64,000 nt of DNA from Danio rerio (Eukaryota; Chordata; Actinopteri; Cypriniformes; Danionidae), in the NCBI RefSeq assembly GCF_049306965.1, contig NC_133179.1, positions 542,501-606,500 of the forward strand. Direction: 5' to 3'. Shown piece after piece: positions 12,048-19,828 of the stretch (positions within the stretch are counted from its first letter, which is position 1; the number at the start of each line of letters is the position of its first letter). Under the pieces are notes generated by a model, which made no database searches, was not told where the DNA came from, and saw only the letters and a program-made list of their open reading frames with translations. Made by a program: the position numbers and the translations under genes.

Positions 12048-15000
12048 GCTGTCAGTCTCGCACTCTGCGCAGAACTCTGACAAACACTATACAAAATATA
12101 AACAAAACTAAACAAAAAAAAAACAATTACGATGGTTGCCATAAGTATTCACACAATAATGAAAATAACAATTGAAATAAAAACGAAATATTAAAATAGC
12201 ACATCTCCAAAAAATGAAGTCAAAATAAAATCACCAAAACACATTTTAGAAAATAATCATTAAAAATATTAATTAAAGACCAGTAAAACTTTCCCAGAGA
12301 TGGGTTGCGGCTGGAAGGGCATCCGCTGCGTGAAAATGTGCTGGATAAGTTATCGGTTCATTCCACTGTGGCGATGCCGGATTAATAAATGGACTCAGCC
12401 GACAAGAAAATGAATGCATGAATGAATGAAGGACTACTAAAACTGGCACCGCTCTGATATTAAAAACAGAAGCGGCTAATATTTGTGTAACCTATTTCCC
12501 GAATGTAAAATCTGCAAAGGTTATTGAGTTAGTGATGCAGTGTTATGACCAGGCCCCGGCAAAATCTACAGACATATTTAGGTATTTCTGCGCAGAATTT
12601 AGTTACAAATCTGTGGATTTCTGCGGAATTAATTTGGGAGCATCTTCACTAAAAAACTTAATATATTCAATTAAAAAAATAATATCTTTATACCTTTTCT
12701 TGAATGTTTACAATGCAAATCTCATTAGATCCACTTAATTAATAAACAAACCACGTCTCTCATATAATATCTCTACTGAAAGACAGAATATAGTTCTTTA
12801 CAAGCTGCATTGTGAATTAATCATACGAATATTTCCACTTTAGTCAGTATTATCACTGGATTTAACTTTAAAAGCTGAATAAATATAAATGTACACACAT
12901 TTACAATTAAATAGACTCGATGATGGGTTAAACATCTGTGGCTTTCTATGCGCGCAGATTCTGTGTGGGCCTAGTTATTACATACTAATGCACTTGACAT
13001 GTCAGTAAATGTTAAAAAGTAAACATTTCACTTTAAATCTAACTAAATGCACTGAAGGTTTGGGCTTGAACCTTGAAAGAATGGGCCTGTTTTTACAGAA
13101 ATTGATGCTTCTATTTAGCAAGCATAAATAAGTTTGACTATAAACGACAGAGAAATGTTATGCTAATGTTATGATTTCAGATTTAAAAAACAGTAAACAT
13201 AAATATAGGATTTGTTGAATTAATTTTGAGGTAAAACTAAAGTCGCAAAGACTTGCTGTGAAAAGGTTTTTATTTAAAGTCAGCAATACCAGGGTTATAT
13301 TAGCTGAGATTTGATAATAATATAATAATCATAATACATTTTATTTGTATAGCACTTTTCCAACATACATGCAACTCAAAGTGCCTCACAAACATCAACA
13401 AAGAAGCATTAAAATAGACCACATAAACTTGCCACAAATACTCTGATAAAAGCATTCATGTACACAAAATATAAGCAAATATCCACATGATCACGCACAC
13501 AACAGTCCTTACATATGCAAGCACACACCACACATGCACACACAATCCTACAACAATATAGATAAAATGCATACACTTTAAAAGCTTGTGTAATCATACA
13601 CAGTTTTAAAAAGATGCGTCTTAAACATGAACACTAACCTGATTCTTTCACTTGAAGAGGGAGACAGTTCCAAATGTTTGGAGCATAATGGCTAAAAGAA
13701 GTGCCGCCAGATCACATCAGCTTTACAGAGTAGAATTGTAAAAGCCCAGCGCTAGAAGAGCATAGCAAACGGTTTAGATTATATTTTGATAAACAATGTA
13801 GGAAGGTGTCATGTTGTGAAGTGCTTAATAATAGAAATCATAGTAGAAAATGTTGTTACTACACTAAAAAATATCTGTTAATGAACAGTTTTGTGTGTGT
13901 TTGCAGTGGTGAATTGCATTGTGGGATGCTGATCTCTGCTCTGTACACTTCATATGTTGGAAATTCAACACTTCAGTTTAACAGAGTGACTTTTATTGAC
14001 ATTTTAGTGGTTTGAAATCATATAAAATATTAATATCTGGAGGAATAAGTGTGTAAAATAACAGAAAATGTGCTGCAGTTCATTACAAGGTTTCTGTTGC
14101 ATAATAAACACTGACAATACAGCACTGCACACTCTTACACATGTGCAGAAAAGTCCATTTTACACACTTTTACATGTTAAAAGTTGCTGGAGGAAAGATC
14201 AAGATGCCATAATGCAATTCAAAAGCAGAAATAAACAGGAGAAATTAAAAACATGAATTACAAAATACAGAAAGCTGCTCATTTTACACATTAGTGTACT
14301 TTTTTTGGATCATAAAAAGTTTCCATTGCAAAAAGGGGAAAACTCAGCAAATGTATTTAAATACAGACCGACCGAACTAATGCTGTGTGCTAATGTGTGC
14401 AGAAAAGAAGCCGAAAGTGAAGAAAGAGACGCTGGCTGATTCCCATGATGCCGTGTCGGATCTCTTCTCTCAGATGACCCTGAACACAGATCCACAGGTG
14501 GTTTCATCTGCCCAGAATCCACCACAACCCGATCTCCCTCCGTACCCGGGGATCCAAGTGCAGACTCCACCTTCCGGGAATTCCCATTCAGTGTCTGCTC
14601 TGATTGGCCAGCTGCACCTCAGCAGCATTGACTGGGACTCTGCATCGTTCACAGCCTCTCCGTCACAAAACACACACGAAACTGACCTGAGACCTGCAGA
14701 AAATGACAACTGTTCACTAAAAGAGAGGATAATCACAAACAAACAGCAAGCGAAAGATTCTGATGGTATAGCAGATGGTAAAACTGATCTGAGACCTGCT
14801 GAAAACAACATCTGTTCACTAAAAGAGCGAATCGTTGCGCAAAAACAGCGAAGTAAAGATTCTGATGGTATAGCAGATGATAAAACTGATCTGAGACCTG
14901 CCCAACACTCCCTGTGCTCTCTGAAGGAGCAGATGATCATGAAAAAACAGCAAACGAAACATCCGGGAAGTAGAGTAGACGACAAAGCTGATCTGAGACC

Positions 15001-15892
15001 TGCTGAAAAAAATGTCAGTTCTTCAAAAGAGCAGACCATCATGAACGATTTTGACCGTAAAACAGATGGTAAAACTGATCTGAGACCTGCCCAGCACTCT
15101 CTGTGTTCACTGAAAGAGCAGATCATCATGAAAAAACAGCAGACGAAAAATCCTGAATATAAAGCAGACAATAAAACTGATCTGAGACCTGCAGAAAGCT
15201 TAACATGTTCTCTGAAACAGCAGATAATCATTACAAAACAGATGAAACACCCCAAAGGTAGAGCAGAAGACAAAACTGATCTGAGGCCTGTCCAACACTC
15301 TGTCTGCTCACTGAAAGAGCAGATGAACATGAGAAAACAGACCAAAACCCTTGACTGTAGAGCAGACAACAAAACTGATCTGAGACCAGCAGAAAGCTCA
15401 ACATGTTCTCTGAATAAGCAGATAGTGGTCACAGGCAACGAAACTGATCTGAGACCTGCCCATCGCTCTAAATGTTCCCTAAAGGAGCAGATGATTATTA
15501 GAAAACAGACCAAAGATCCTGACGGCTGTAGTTCAATCCCATCAGCACCGGCAAACGCTCAGCAGCACAAACACCATCAGAAAGCACGCGCTAAAACCAC
15601 AACAACTGCAAAACCCAGTGCTAAAACCAGCATCGAGTTCAGCGACAGCGACACCGAGAACCGGCCCAAGACACACAAAGTCAAAGCCATGTCCAGACCT
15701 CCAAAACCACTCAAAACCAGCCTCACACATGCCCTCAGGCCTCAGAGAGCAGAACTCAGAGCTGCTGAAACACCTGAGAAAAAGACGCTCATACAGGTGC
15801 ATCATGGGAAGGTGGAGAGCGAAGACTCGGATGCGTCAGTGGACAGTCCCAGACCTCTGGCCGAGAGACTCAAGATGAGATTCGCAAAGTGA
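788..15892 (+). CDS. gen1: GEN1 Holliday-junction 5' flap endonuclease, 13 coding exons
   Basis: Structure-specific XPG/Rad2-family nuclease that cuts Holliday junctions and 5' flaps symmetrically. Exons: 788-948, 2413-2611, 3624-3800, 4019-4129, 4219-4292, 6128-6213, 6797-6947, 8646-8682, 8767-8847, 10561-10691, 10812-10873, 11477-11620, 14403-15892. Phases agree throughout and give 967 residues (human GEN1 has 908). The protein opens MGVTELW. The XPG-N domain carries D30. XPG-I carries the GEAEA acids (E138, E140) and NDGD (D159, D161). GCDYIPKG (D212) leads into the helix-two-turn-helix. A Cys-rich patch, CLVCRHPG to CPCEWH, matches human GEN1. The chromodomain follows in exons 10-12 ([14 protein letters not shown] to EHYVFVE). 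Exon 13 encodes a disordered tail with a conserved LSSIDW motif, nine tandem ~33-residue repeats and a conserved basic end ([12 protein letters not shown]). All catalytic acids are present. AATAAA lies at 15963-15968. The identity is secure; exon 8 (37 nt) is the least certain exon. Confidence 0.95.
1050..2235. repeat. ~85-110 bp minisatellite in gen1 intron 1
   Basis: About eleven diverged units share the core ATTACATTTAGATTAC, then TTTTxTGCTAA, a TTTGATGTCA-like stretch, and GGTAGACATTTATGG. Unit starts lie near 1070, 1341, 1434, 1543, 1636, 1725, 1809, 1918, 2000, 2091 and 2194. The array is interrupted by a short DNA element at 1149-1317. Confidence 0.8.
1149..1317. mobile_element. 169-bp hAT-like MITE with 5-bp target duplication
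   Basis: The ends read CAGGTCTCGCAAAAT and ATTTTGCAAGCCCTG, 15-bp imperfect inverted repeats. They are flanked by GTACT at 1144-1148 and 1318-1322. Inside, GCTACCAxAATCTATCTACAT is repeated in inverted orientation and could form a strong hairpin. The element sits within the gen1 intron-1 minisatellite. The CAGGG-type end and short target duplication suggest a hAT relative with 5-bp targets; that classification is inferred. Confidence 0.7.
2645..2915 (-). mobile_element. LINE reverse-transcriptase scrap, copy 1 of a local duplication
   Basis: The reverse strand around 2767-2800 reads [19 protein letters not shown], the conserved non-LTR reverse-transcriptase block, followed soon by a stop. 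The block and its flanks recur at 3316-3546 in the same gen1 intron, so the fragment was duplicated after insertion or inserted twice. It is probably an L2/CR1-like LINE and far too short to be functional. Confidence 0.6.
3316..3546 (-). mobile_element. LINE reverse-transcriptase scrap, copy 2
   Basis: This is the second copy of the unit at 2645-2915. It shares GCTTATTTCA, the [12 protein letters not shown] block on the reverse strand, the run CTTCCAAAATCAAAT, and the closing CCTACTTTAATAT just upstream of gen1 exon 3. Divergence from copy 1 is visible at many positions, so the duplication is old. Confidence 0.6.
4656..5924. mobile_element. 1.27-kb TTAA-target DNA element in gen1 intron 5
   Basis: Perfect 14-bp inverted ends, AGAGCCCATATTAT and ATAATATGGGCTCT, are directly flanked by TTAA at 4652-4655 and 5925-5928. 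The TTAA target points to the piggyBac or Kolobok type. The interior has CA-rich stretches and no transposase, so it is non-autonomous. The flanking repeat exists without this insertion at 11220-11375 (CACC followed directly by the GACCATCAGCCAATC stretch), which supports the borders. Confidence 0.85.
5856..6066 (+). repeat. Source segment of a ~210-bp dispersed duplication
   Basis: This stretch spans the right end of the TTAA element (to 5924), the TTAA, and about 140 bases of gen1 intron 5 up to the TG tract before exon 6. It is about 97% identical to 16218-16430. Because the copy includes a transposon-host junction, the two cannot be separate insertions of one element. Confidence 0.9.
6067..6120. 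repeat. (TG)n microsatellite before gen1 exon 6
   Basis: About 25 TG units end eight bases before the exon-6 acceptor (TTTCTGCAG). The tract therefore overlaps the region where the polypyrimidine tract and branch point would lie. Confidence 0.95.
6268..6779. mobile_element. TIR element of the CAGTTGAAGTCAGAATTATT family, copy A
   Basis: A degraded copy of a very common non-autonomous DNA element that has five copies in this window. The left end is a variant (ACAGGTGAATACAGAATTAC) and the right end is TTCTTCAACTGT. Diagnostic interior pieces are GGCTAGAATAAAAGCAG, TGCCTAATTACCC and GTCTTGAAGAATATCTAGTC. It lies in gen1 intron 6. Confidence 0.8.
7259..8254. mobile_element. ~1-kb long-TIR DNA element nested in the outer element
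   Basis: It is flanked by ATGCATGTTAA at 7248-7258 and 8255-8265 (11 identical bases, likely an 8-9 bp duplication plus chance). The arms are imperfect inverted repeats of roughly 100 bp, including GATATATACA near the tips, GCGTCAxTAGxGCCGCCAT further in, and a GCTCC block. Both arms contain a YY1-like GCCGCCAT core. The superfamily is uncertain (hAT or Mutator type by target length). It is itself interrupted at 7526. Confidence 0.7.
7526..8040. mobile_element. 515-bp TA-target MITE, innermost of three nested elements
   Basis: The ends TGGAAGGTAAATCCTGCC and GGCAGGATTTACCTTCCA are perfect inverses, and the repeat extends to about 35 bp with one mismatch. TA duplicates flank it at 7524-7525 and 8041-8042. 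The interior is AT-rich, alternates CATTTTCATTT-like and AAATGAAAAT-like runs, and encodes nothing. The Tc1/mariner-type target is seen; family membership is inferred. Confidence 0.85.
8559..8585. repeat. (CA)n microsatellite
   Basis: A CA dinucleotide run about 60 bases upstream of gen1 exon 8. Confidence 0.9.
8848..10558. repeat. 1.7-kb TG-rich higher-order satellite filling gen1 intron 9
   Basis: The TG tracts are punctuated by two recurring modules: CTTTGTTTATGTGTGTG plus TTTTATGTTTG and GTCTGTATGAG, and TCGGGTTTATCTGTGTGCC plus TGTATGATATACATG. Modules alternate with a period near 100-135 bases over at least a dozen units, with later units more homogeneous. The array runs from the exon-9 donor to the exon-10 acceptor with no other sequence. 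Long Cys/Val reading frames here are an artefact of TG repetition. Confidence 0.95.
11220..11375 (+). repeat. Uninterrupted copy of the repeat that hosts the TTAA element
   Basis: It shares AATCATTCAGCGGA, GCCGGAACTACTTTAT, CTGACTATAA and GACCATCAGCCAATCAGAAT with 4545-4651 and 5929-5965. In those copies the sequence is split by the element at 4656-5924. The copy lies in gen1 intron 11. Confidence 0.8.
11401..11474. repeat. (TG)37 microsatellite abutting gen1 exon 12
   Basis: A pure TG run of about 74 bases whose end forms part of the exon-12 acceptor (GTGTCAG). Like intron 5, the splice site directly follows a dinucleotide repeat. Confidence 0.95.
12018..12045. repeat. (CA)n microsatellite
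   Basis: A CA run inside gen1 intron 12, about 400 bases past exon 12. Confidence 0.9.
12293..12430 (+). mobile_element. DANA SINE, 3' portion
   Basis: The typical 3' half of the zebrafish tRNA-derived DANA SINE: GATGGGTTGCGGCTGGAAGG, CATCCGCTGCGTGAAAA, GGTTCATTCC, a GATTAATAAA-type block, and a tail of AATGAATGAATGAA. The tRNA-like head is missing. Confidence 0.9.
13295..13820 (-). mobile_element. 5'-truncated LINE fragment (reverse-transcriptase C-terminus and 3' tail)
   Basis: The reverse strand near 13640-13690 reads [20 protein letters not shown], the usual C-terminal block of L2/CR1/Rex-like LINE polymerases (A-P-x-x-W-N-x-L-P). It then runs to a 3' tail with AGTGCTATACAAATAAAATG and ATTATT repeats near 13300-13350. 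It lies in gen1 intron 12. Confidence 0.65.
13861..14298. mobile_element. ACACTAA/CACTGTAAA-family TIR element, copy 1
   Basis: One of four copies in the window (others at 34655, 52500 and 55060). The tips are ACACTAAAAAATATCTG with AATGAACAG on the left, and GCTGCTCATTTTACACATT with AGTGT on the right. Shared interior pieces are GTGTGTAAAATAACAG, AATGTGCTGCAGTT, CATTACAAGGTTTCTG and ACACATGTGCAGAA. The right end lies about 100 bases before gen1 exon 13. Confidence 0.8.
14681..15530 (+). repeat. gen1: Nine tandem ~33-codon repeats in gen1 exon 13
   Basis: Units start at about 14681, 14783, 14884, 14986, 15073, 15175, 15274, 15373 and 15442. The consensus is (T/A)DLRPA, two to four variable residues, CSLKE(Q/R), then a Lys/Gln-rich stretch ending in D(G/D/N)K. 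The reading frame is open through all units. Units differ by substitutions and small in-frame length changes, as in a coding minisatellite under constraint. Confidence 0.95.
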
Positions 15893-15962
15893 GTAATGAT
15901 GCAGAAGTCTGATGTTTGCGGCTTTGTTTGTGAAAATAATGTTCGGAAATTGATAATTTGAT

Positions 15963-15968
15963 AATAAA
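15963..15968 (+). terminator. gen1: Candidate gen1 polyadenylation signal
   Basis: AATAAA lies 71 bases after the stop codon, the first canonical hexamer downstream. The cleavage site is not visible directly. Confidence 0.5.
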
Positions 15969-16177
15969 TGTAATTTTATGTTATTTTTGTGTGTGAATCA
16001 TCTCAAATTGTAATTTTAATCTCAAAAAACATTAGATTTATTGCTTTTTGACTGGAGGAAAACACTTGAATTCAAATGATCTGTACAGATATTAGTGTAT
16101 TATTATTATACATCAGAATTATTTACTCTTCGCCAGGTACAAGAGCTTAATAATAACAATGATTACAAATAATACAT

Positions 16178-16426
16178 AATAGGGTGACACGGTGGCTCAA
16201 TGGTTAGCACTGTGGCCTCACTTCACTTAGAGCTGTGTTACACACTACATGGAGGGGAATTTTCAAAAACTCATAATATGGGCTCTTTAAGGTGACCATC
16301 AGCCAATCAGAATCGAGCATTACACTTAAATTAAATAAGCAAATCTAATCAAAACTTAAACTGAAAGCACTATAAATGTACCTCTAAACTGAGAATGAAG
16401 CGATCTGTTGGTTTGTGTCCTGCTGA

Positions 16427-16472
<46 letters not shown>

Positions 16473-16600
16473 AATGAGTGTGTATGGGTGTTTCCCAGTA
16501 CTGGGTTGCAGCTGGAAGGGCATCCGCTGCGTAAAACTTATGCTGGAATAGTTGACGGTTCATTCCGCTGTGATGAATAAGGCAATAAGCTGAAGGAAAA
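16178..16600 (+). mobile_element. DANA SINE with its middle replaced by a piece of gen1 intron 5
   Basis: The DANA head (GGTGACACGGTGGCTCAATG, then TTAGCACTGTGGCCTCAC) stops at about 16221. The 3' half resumes after a TG tract with GAATGAGTGTGTATGGGTG and CATCCGCTGCGTAAAACTT. Bases 16218-16430 between them match 5856-6066. The left junction falls in shared TCAC and the right junction in a TG run common to both sequences. Confidence 0.85.
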
Positions 16601-17448
16601 TTAATAAATTTACTAAAAAATTAATGTAATGTTCTTAAATACTTTTTATTAGTCGTTTATAATCTTACTGTAATTTCTTGAATGTAAATAATGTTTTAAA
16701 TACATTTAAACTTTTAATTTAAACTGAAAAATGATATATTTTTGCCATTTTTAGTTTTCTTTTTTTAATATTAGATGCTAATATGCAATAATAAAATTAT
16801 AGCAGATCTTCCTAATTAAATTATTCGCTATATGCAGTGTGTTTACTATTATAATAATAATCATCTTTTTATTTTTGCATTCACACTCTTTTAATTTATG
16901 TCCAGTTAAATCTCATATTTTCCCCATTTAAATTTTCTCAATTCTTTGGGATATTCCCATCACATCATTTCACTGATATGGAAAATACAAAAAGCGAGGT
17001 CTAATATTAATATTAGGCTATATAAAAGAGATTTAAGCCTTTTAGTTTTGATTATAAATGATGAATAAATCTCAGTTTTAAGGATGGTAAGTATGAAGAT
17101 TTCAGATGAGAGTTAACCTCATATTTTTTGCCACTTAATTTAGGAGCAAACATTCAATAAAATAGCATTATAATCATGGCAGATTATTGTAATTAAAGAG
17201 TGTATTCAATAGCAATCTTCCAACTTTTACAAAAAATATGTAACTTATTTTTCTATTTACACTCTTATAATTTTGACTGAGCAAACATATAATAATATAA
17301 TCATGGAAGAGAGTCTTTATTTAATGATTTGTGTTGTAGATAGTCGTATGAGTTTGCAGTGAAGGATTGGGCTGAAGGAAGTTGTCAGGAGGACAGAAGT
17401 CACATTCTGCTCCTAATAAGGACGTAAACACCTCCACTTCCTCTTATC

Positions 17449-17477
17449 CTTGATCATGAGTGACAGGTGTCACACCT
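17449..17477 (+). promoter_or_regulatory. Candidate T-box/Tcf element upstream of msgn1
   Basis: The 13-bp near-palindrome AGGTGTCACACCT (17465-17477) contains a full T-box half-site, TCACACCT, overlapping an inverted AGGTGT. A Tcf-like CCTTGATCA lies just upstream (17449-17457), another CACCT core near 17429 and an E-box CAGCTG near 17500. It is 1.96 kb before the msgn1 start. T-box factors and Wnt/Tcf are known msgn1 activators; the link to this site is inferred. Confidence 0.4.
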
Positions 17478-17512
17478 TTCCAGACATCAGAGATCTGACA
17501 GCTGCAGCACAT

Positions 17513-17515
<3 letters not shown>

Positions 17516-17575
<60 letters not shown>
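17516..17575. repeat. (CA)n microsatellite
   Basis: About 28 pure CA units in the gen1-msgn1 intergenic region. Confidence 0.95.
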
Positions 17576-17576
<1 letters not shown>

Positions 17577-17673
17577 CCAGACAGCAGTTATCACTTAACA
17601 TTATAATTTTGAGAAATCACTGGAATAGTTTTAAGCTAAACTTAAACTTGTACATAACAATAATTATATTATT

Positions 17674-17786
<113 letters not shown>

Positions 17787-18557
17787 ACATGTGTAGTTAT
17801 GTTTGAATAGAGAATAATTAGTTGTTTTCAAATTTAAGAAATTAAAATTTAAATACTTAAAAAGAAATTAAATTAAAATACTTTTTACTTGAAAGGAGAT
17901 CTTAAATTAATAAAACAAATACTACAGTTTTACTCAAACTCGCACATAATATACAGTAAATCATTGAAGATGTTTTTTTTTCATTTCACAAATATCCACA
18001 TATTATAATATAATTATTATATATCTATATCTAAATACAATAATCAAGGTCATGGCATTATTAGACTACATACAAGAGTGTTAAAAGCCTTTTAGCGTTT
18101 GTCAAACCTGATTTGAAGGATGGTGAGTATTAAGATTTCAGATGATAATTAATTATATAATTTAAATAATTGTTTTATTCTAATACATTTAGATTTGGGG
18201 TTCATACTGATCCTTAAATAGTGATAGTTGAGTTCACAGTATTATTATTAGGCTTTGTAAGACTTTATCATGAAAAGTCTTCAGCCGTTTTGAATTAATG
18301 TGTAAAAGAGTTTCCTAATTAATTCTATTATTTTACTCAAACCCACAAAATAAACAAAAAATCCAGAGAAATTTATTTTATTTTCAAATTTACCATCCAT
18401 TACATCATTTCACAGATATGAAAAATAAAATAATCGAGATCACAACATTATGATTAGGCTTTAAAAAAGAGTTTTGAACCTTTTATTTTGGAATATTTGT
18501 GTAAAAGTGTTTTCTAATTCGTTGTATAGACTACAGAGGCTAATAAACAGTATATCC

Positions 18558-18622
<65 letters not shown>
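18558..18622. repeat. (TA)n microsatellite
   Basis: A pure TA run of about 65 bases. It sits at the left edge of TIR-family copy B, replacing its terminal bases. Confidence 0.95.
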
Positions 18623-18625
<3 letters not shown>

Positions 18626-19105
18626 TATTAGCCCCCAATTTTTTCCCCCCAATTTCTGTTTAACGGAGAGCAGATTTTTTTCAACACATTTTTAAATATA
18701 ATAGTTTTAATAACTCATCTCTAATGACTAATTTATTTTATCTTTGTCATGATGACTGTTAATAATATTTGATAGATATTAGATATACTAGATATTCTTC
18801 AAGACACTTGTATTCAGCTTAAAGTGACATTTAAAGGCTTTACTAGGTTAATTAGGTTAACTAGGCAGGTTAGGGTAATCAAGTCATTGTATAATGATGG
18901 TTTGTTCTGTAGAATATCGAAAAAATATATAACTTAAAGGGGTTTAATAATATTGTCCTAAAAAATTAAAAACTGCTTTTATTCCAGCCAAAATAAAACA
19001 AATAAGACTTTCTACAGAAGAAAAAATATTATCAGACATACTGTGAACATTTCCTTGCTCTGTTAAACATCATTTGGGAAATATTTGAAAAAGAAAAAGA
19101 GTTTC
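18622..19105. mobile_element. TIR element of the CAGTTGAAGTCAGAATTATT family, copy B
   Basis: The family interior lies in the opposite orientation to copy A: TTATTAGCCCCC, CCCCAATTTCTGTTTAACGG, GGTTAATTAGGTTAACTAGG, ACTGCTTTTATTCCAGCC. The terminal repeat is lost into the TA microsatellite on the left. Confidence 0.8.
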
Positions 19106-19184
19106 AAGCACTTTATTTTTGAATGTTTGTAAGTGTTTCCTGCGCTTTAACTGGTCAATGTTAATTAGCCGCTCGGACACGCGC

Positions 19185-19390
19185 ACGTGTGAAGCTCGTC
19201 TGATCGCATCAGTGCGCTAATTGTCGTCGAGTCCTGTTAAAGGGTCATTTCCCACAAAAGGGAATCTAATTATTTTCTTTTCTCCTTCACATTATCCGCC
19301 AACATCACCTTATTCGCGCACGGGTGTCAAGCGCGCGTCCGCCCTGCGCGCCTTTGAACTCCGCGCTCGTAAAGTTTTGCGGTATAAAAG
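19185..19390 (+). promoter_or_regulatory. msgn1: msgn1 proximal promoter
   Basis: TATAAAAG at 19383-19390 lies about 45 bases before the ATG, leaving a short leader. Upstream are a Tcf/Lef-type CCTTTGAAC (from 19351), a T-box-like GGTGTCAA (from 19322) and CGTGTGAAG (19186-19194). This composition fits a gene driven by Wnt and T-box inputs in presomitic mesoderm. Sites were read by eye, not scored. Confidence 0.6.
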
Positions 19391-19432
19391 CGCAGCCCCG
19401 CCGCACCTGCACATTTCTCTAACCGTCCGGAC

Positions 19433-19828
19433 ATGGCGCAAATCGACGTGGATGTGTTCACAGCCAAGGTTTTGTCCCATTGGGACTGGAGCCGTGAGGA
19501 CAGGTCATTTGGAGACAGCGCGTCCTCGCCGGAGTCCGAGTCCTTCGATTCTGCCTGCTCGTCGCCCGACGCGCGCTCCAGCCCCACAGCAGGGTGCGAG
19601 CATGCGGAGCAGCAGAAGCCGAAAGTGAAGATGAGTATGAGGAGGAGGATGAAGGCCAGCGAGCGGGAGAAGCTCCGCATGAGGAGTCTGGCGGAGGCGC
19701 TGCATCAGCTACGGGATTACCTTCCGCCGGGGTACAGCAGGAGAGGACAGCCGCTCACCAAGATCCAGACGCTCAAATACACCATCCAGTACATCAAAGA
19801 GTTATCCGGCATCCTCGAGCAGCAGTGA
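19433..19828 (+). CDS. msgn1: Mesogenin 1 (bHLH transcription factor), single exon
   Basis: A 131-residue protein. The N-terminal half is acidic and Ser-rich and contains SHWDWS. A basic helix-loop-helix domain fills residues ~66-127: basic region [20 protein letters not shown], helix 1 ending [10 protein letters not shown], loop SRRGQPLTK, helix 2 [18 protein letters not shown]. The [20 protein letters not shown] run is characteristic of mesogenin and its Mesp relatives, and the short length and lack of introns fit mesogenin. It is a nuclear regulator that drives paraxial (presomitic) mesoderm fate. The start is the first ATG after the TATA box. It lies downstream of gen1 in the same orientation; in human GEN1 and MSGN1 are also close together on chromosome 2. 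Confidence 0.96.
   Translation: MAQIDVDVFTAKVLSHWDWSREDRSFGDSASSPESESFDSACSSPDARSSPTAGCEHAEQQKPKVKMSMRRRMKASEREKLRMRSLAEALHQLRDYLPPGYSRRGQPLTKIQTLKYTIQYIKELSGILEQQ

Noticed and set aside
14470-15513. 347-codon reading frame on the reverse strand of gen1 exon 13
   Set aside because: It mirrors the sense tandem repeat (antisense FREH..AGLRSV units); the sense strand is a conserved GEN1 tail in phase with upstream exons.
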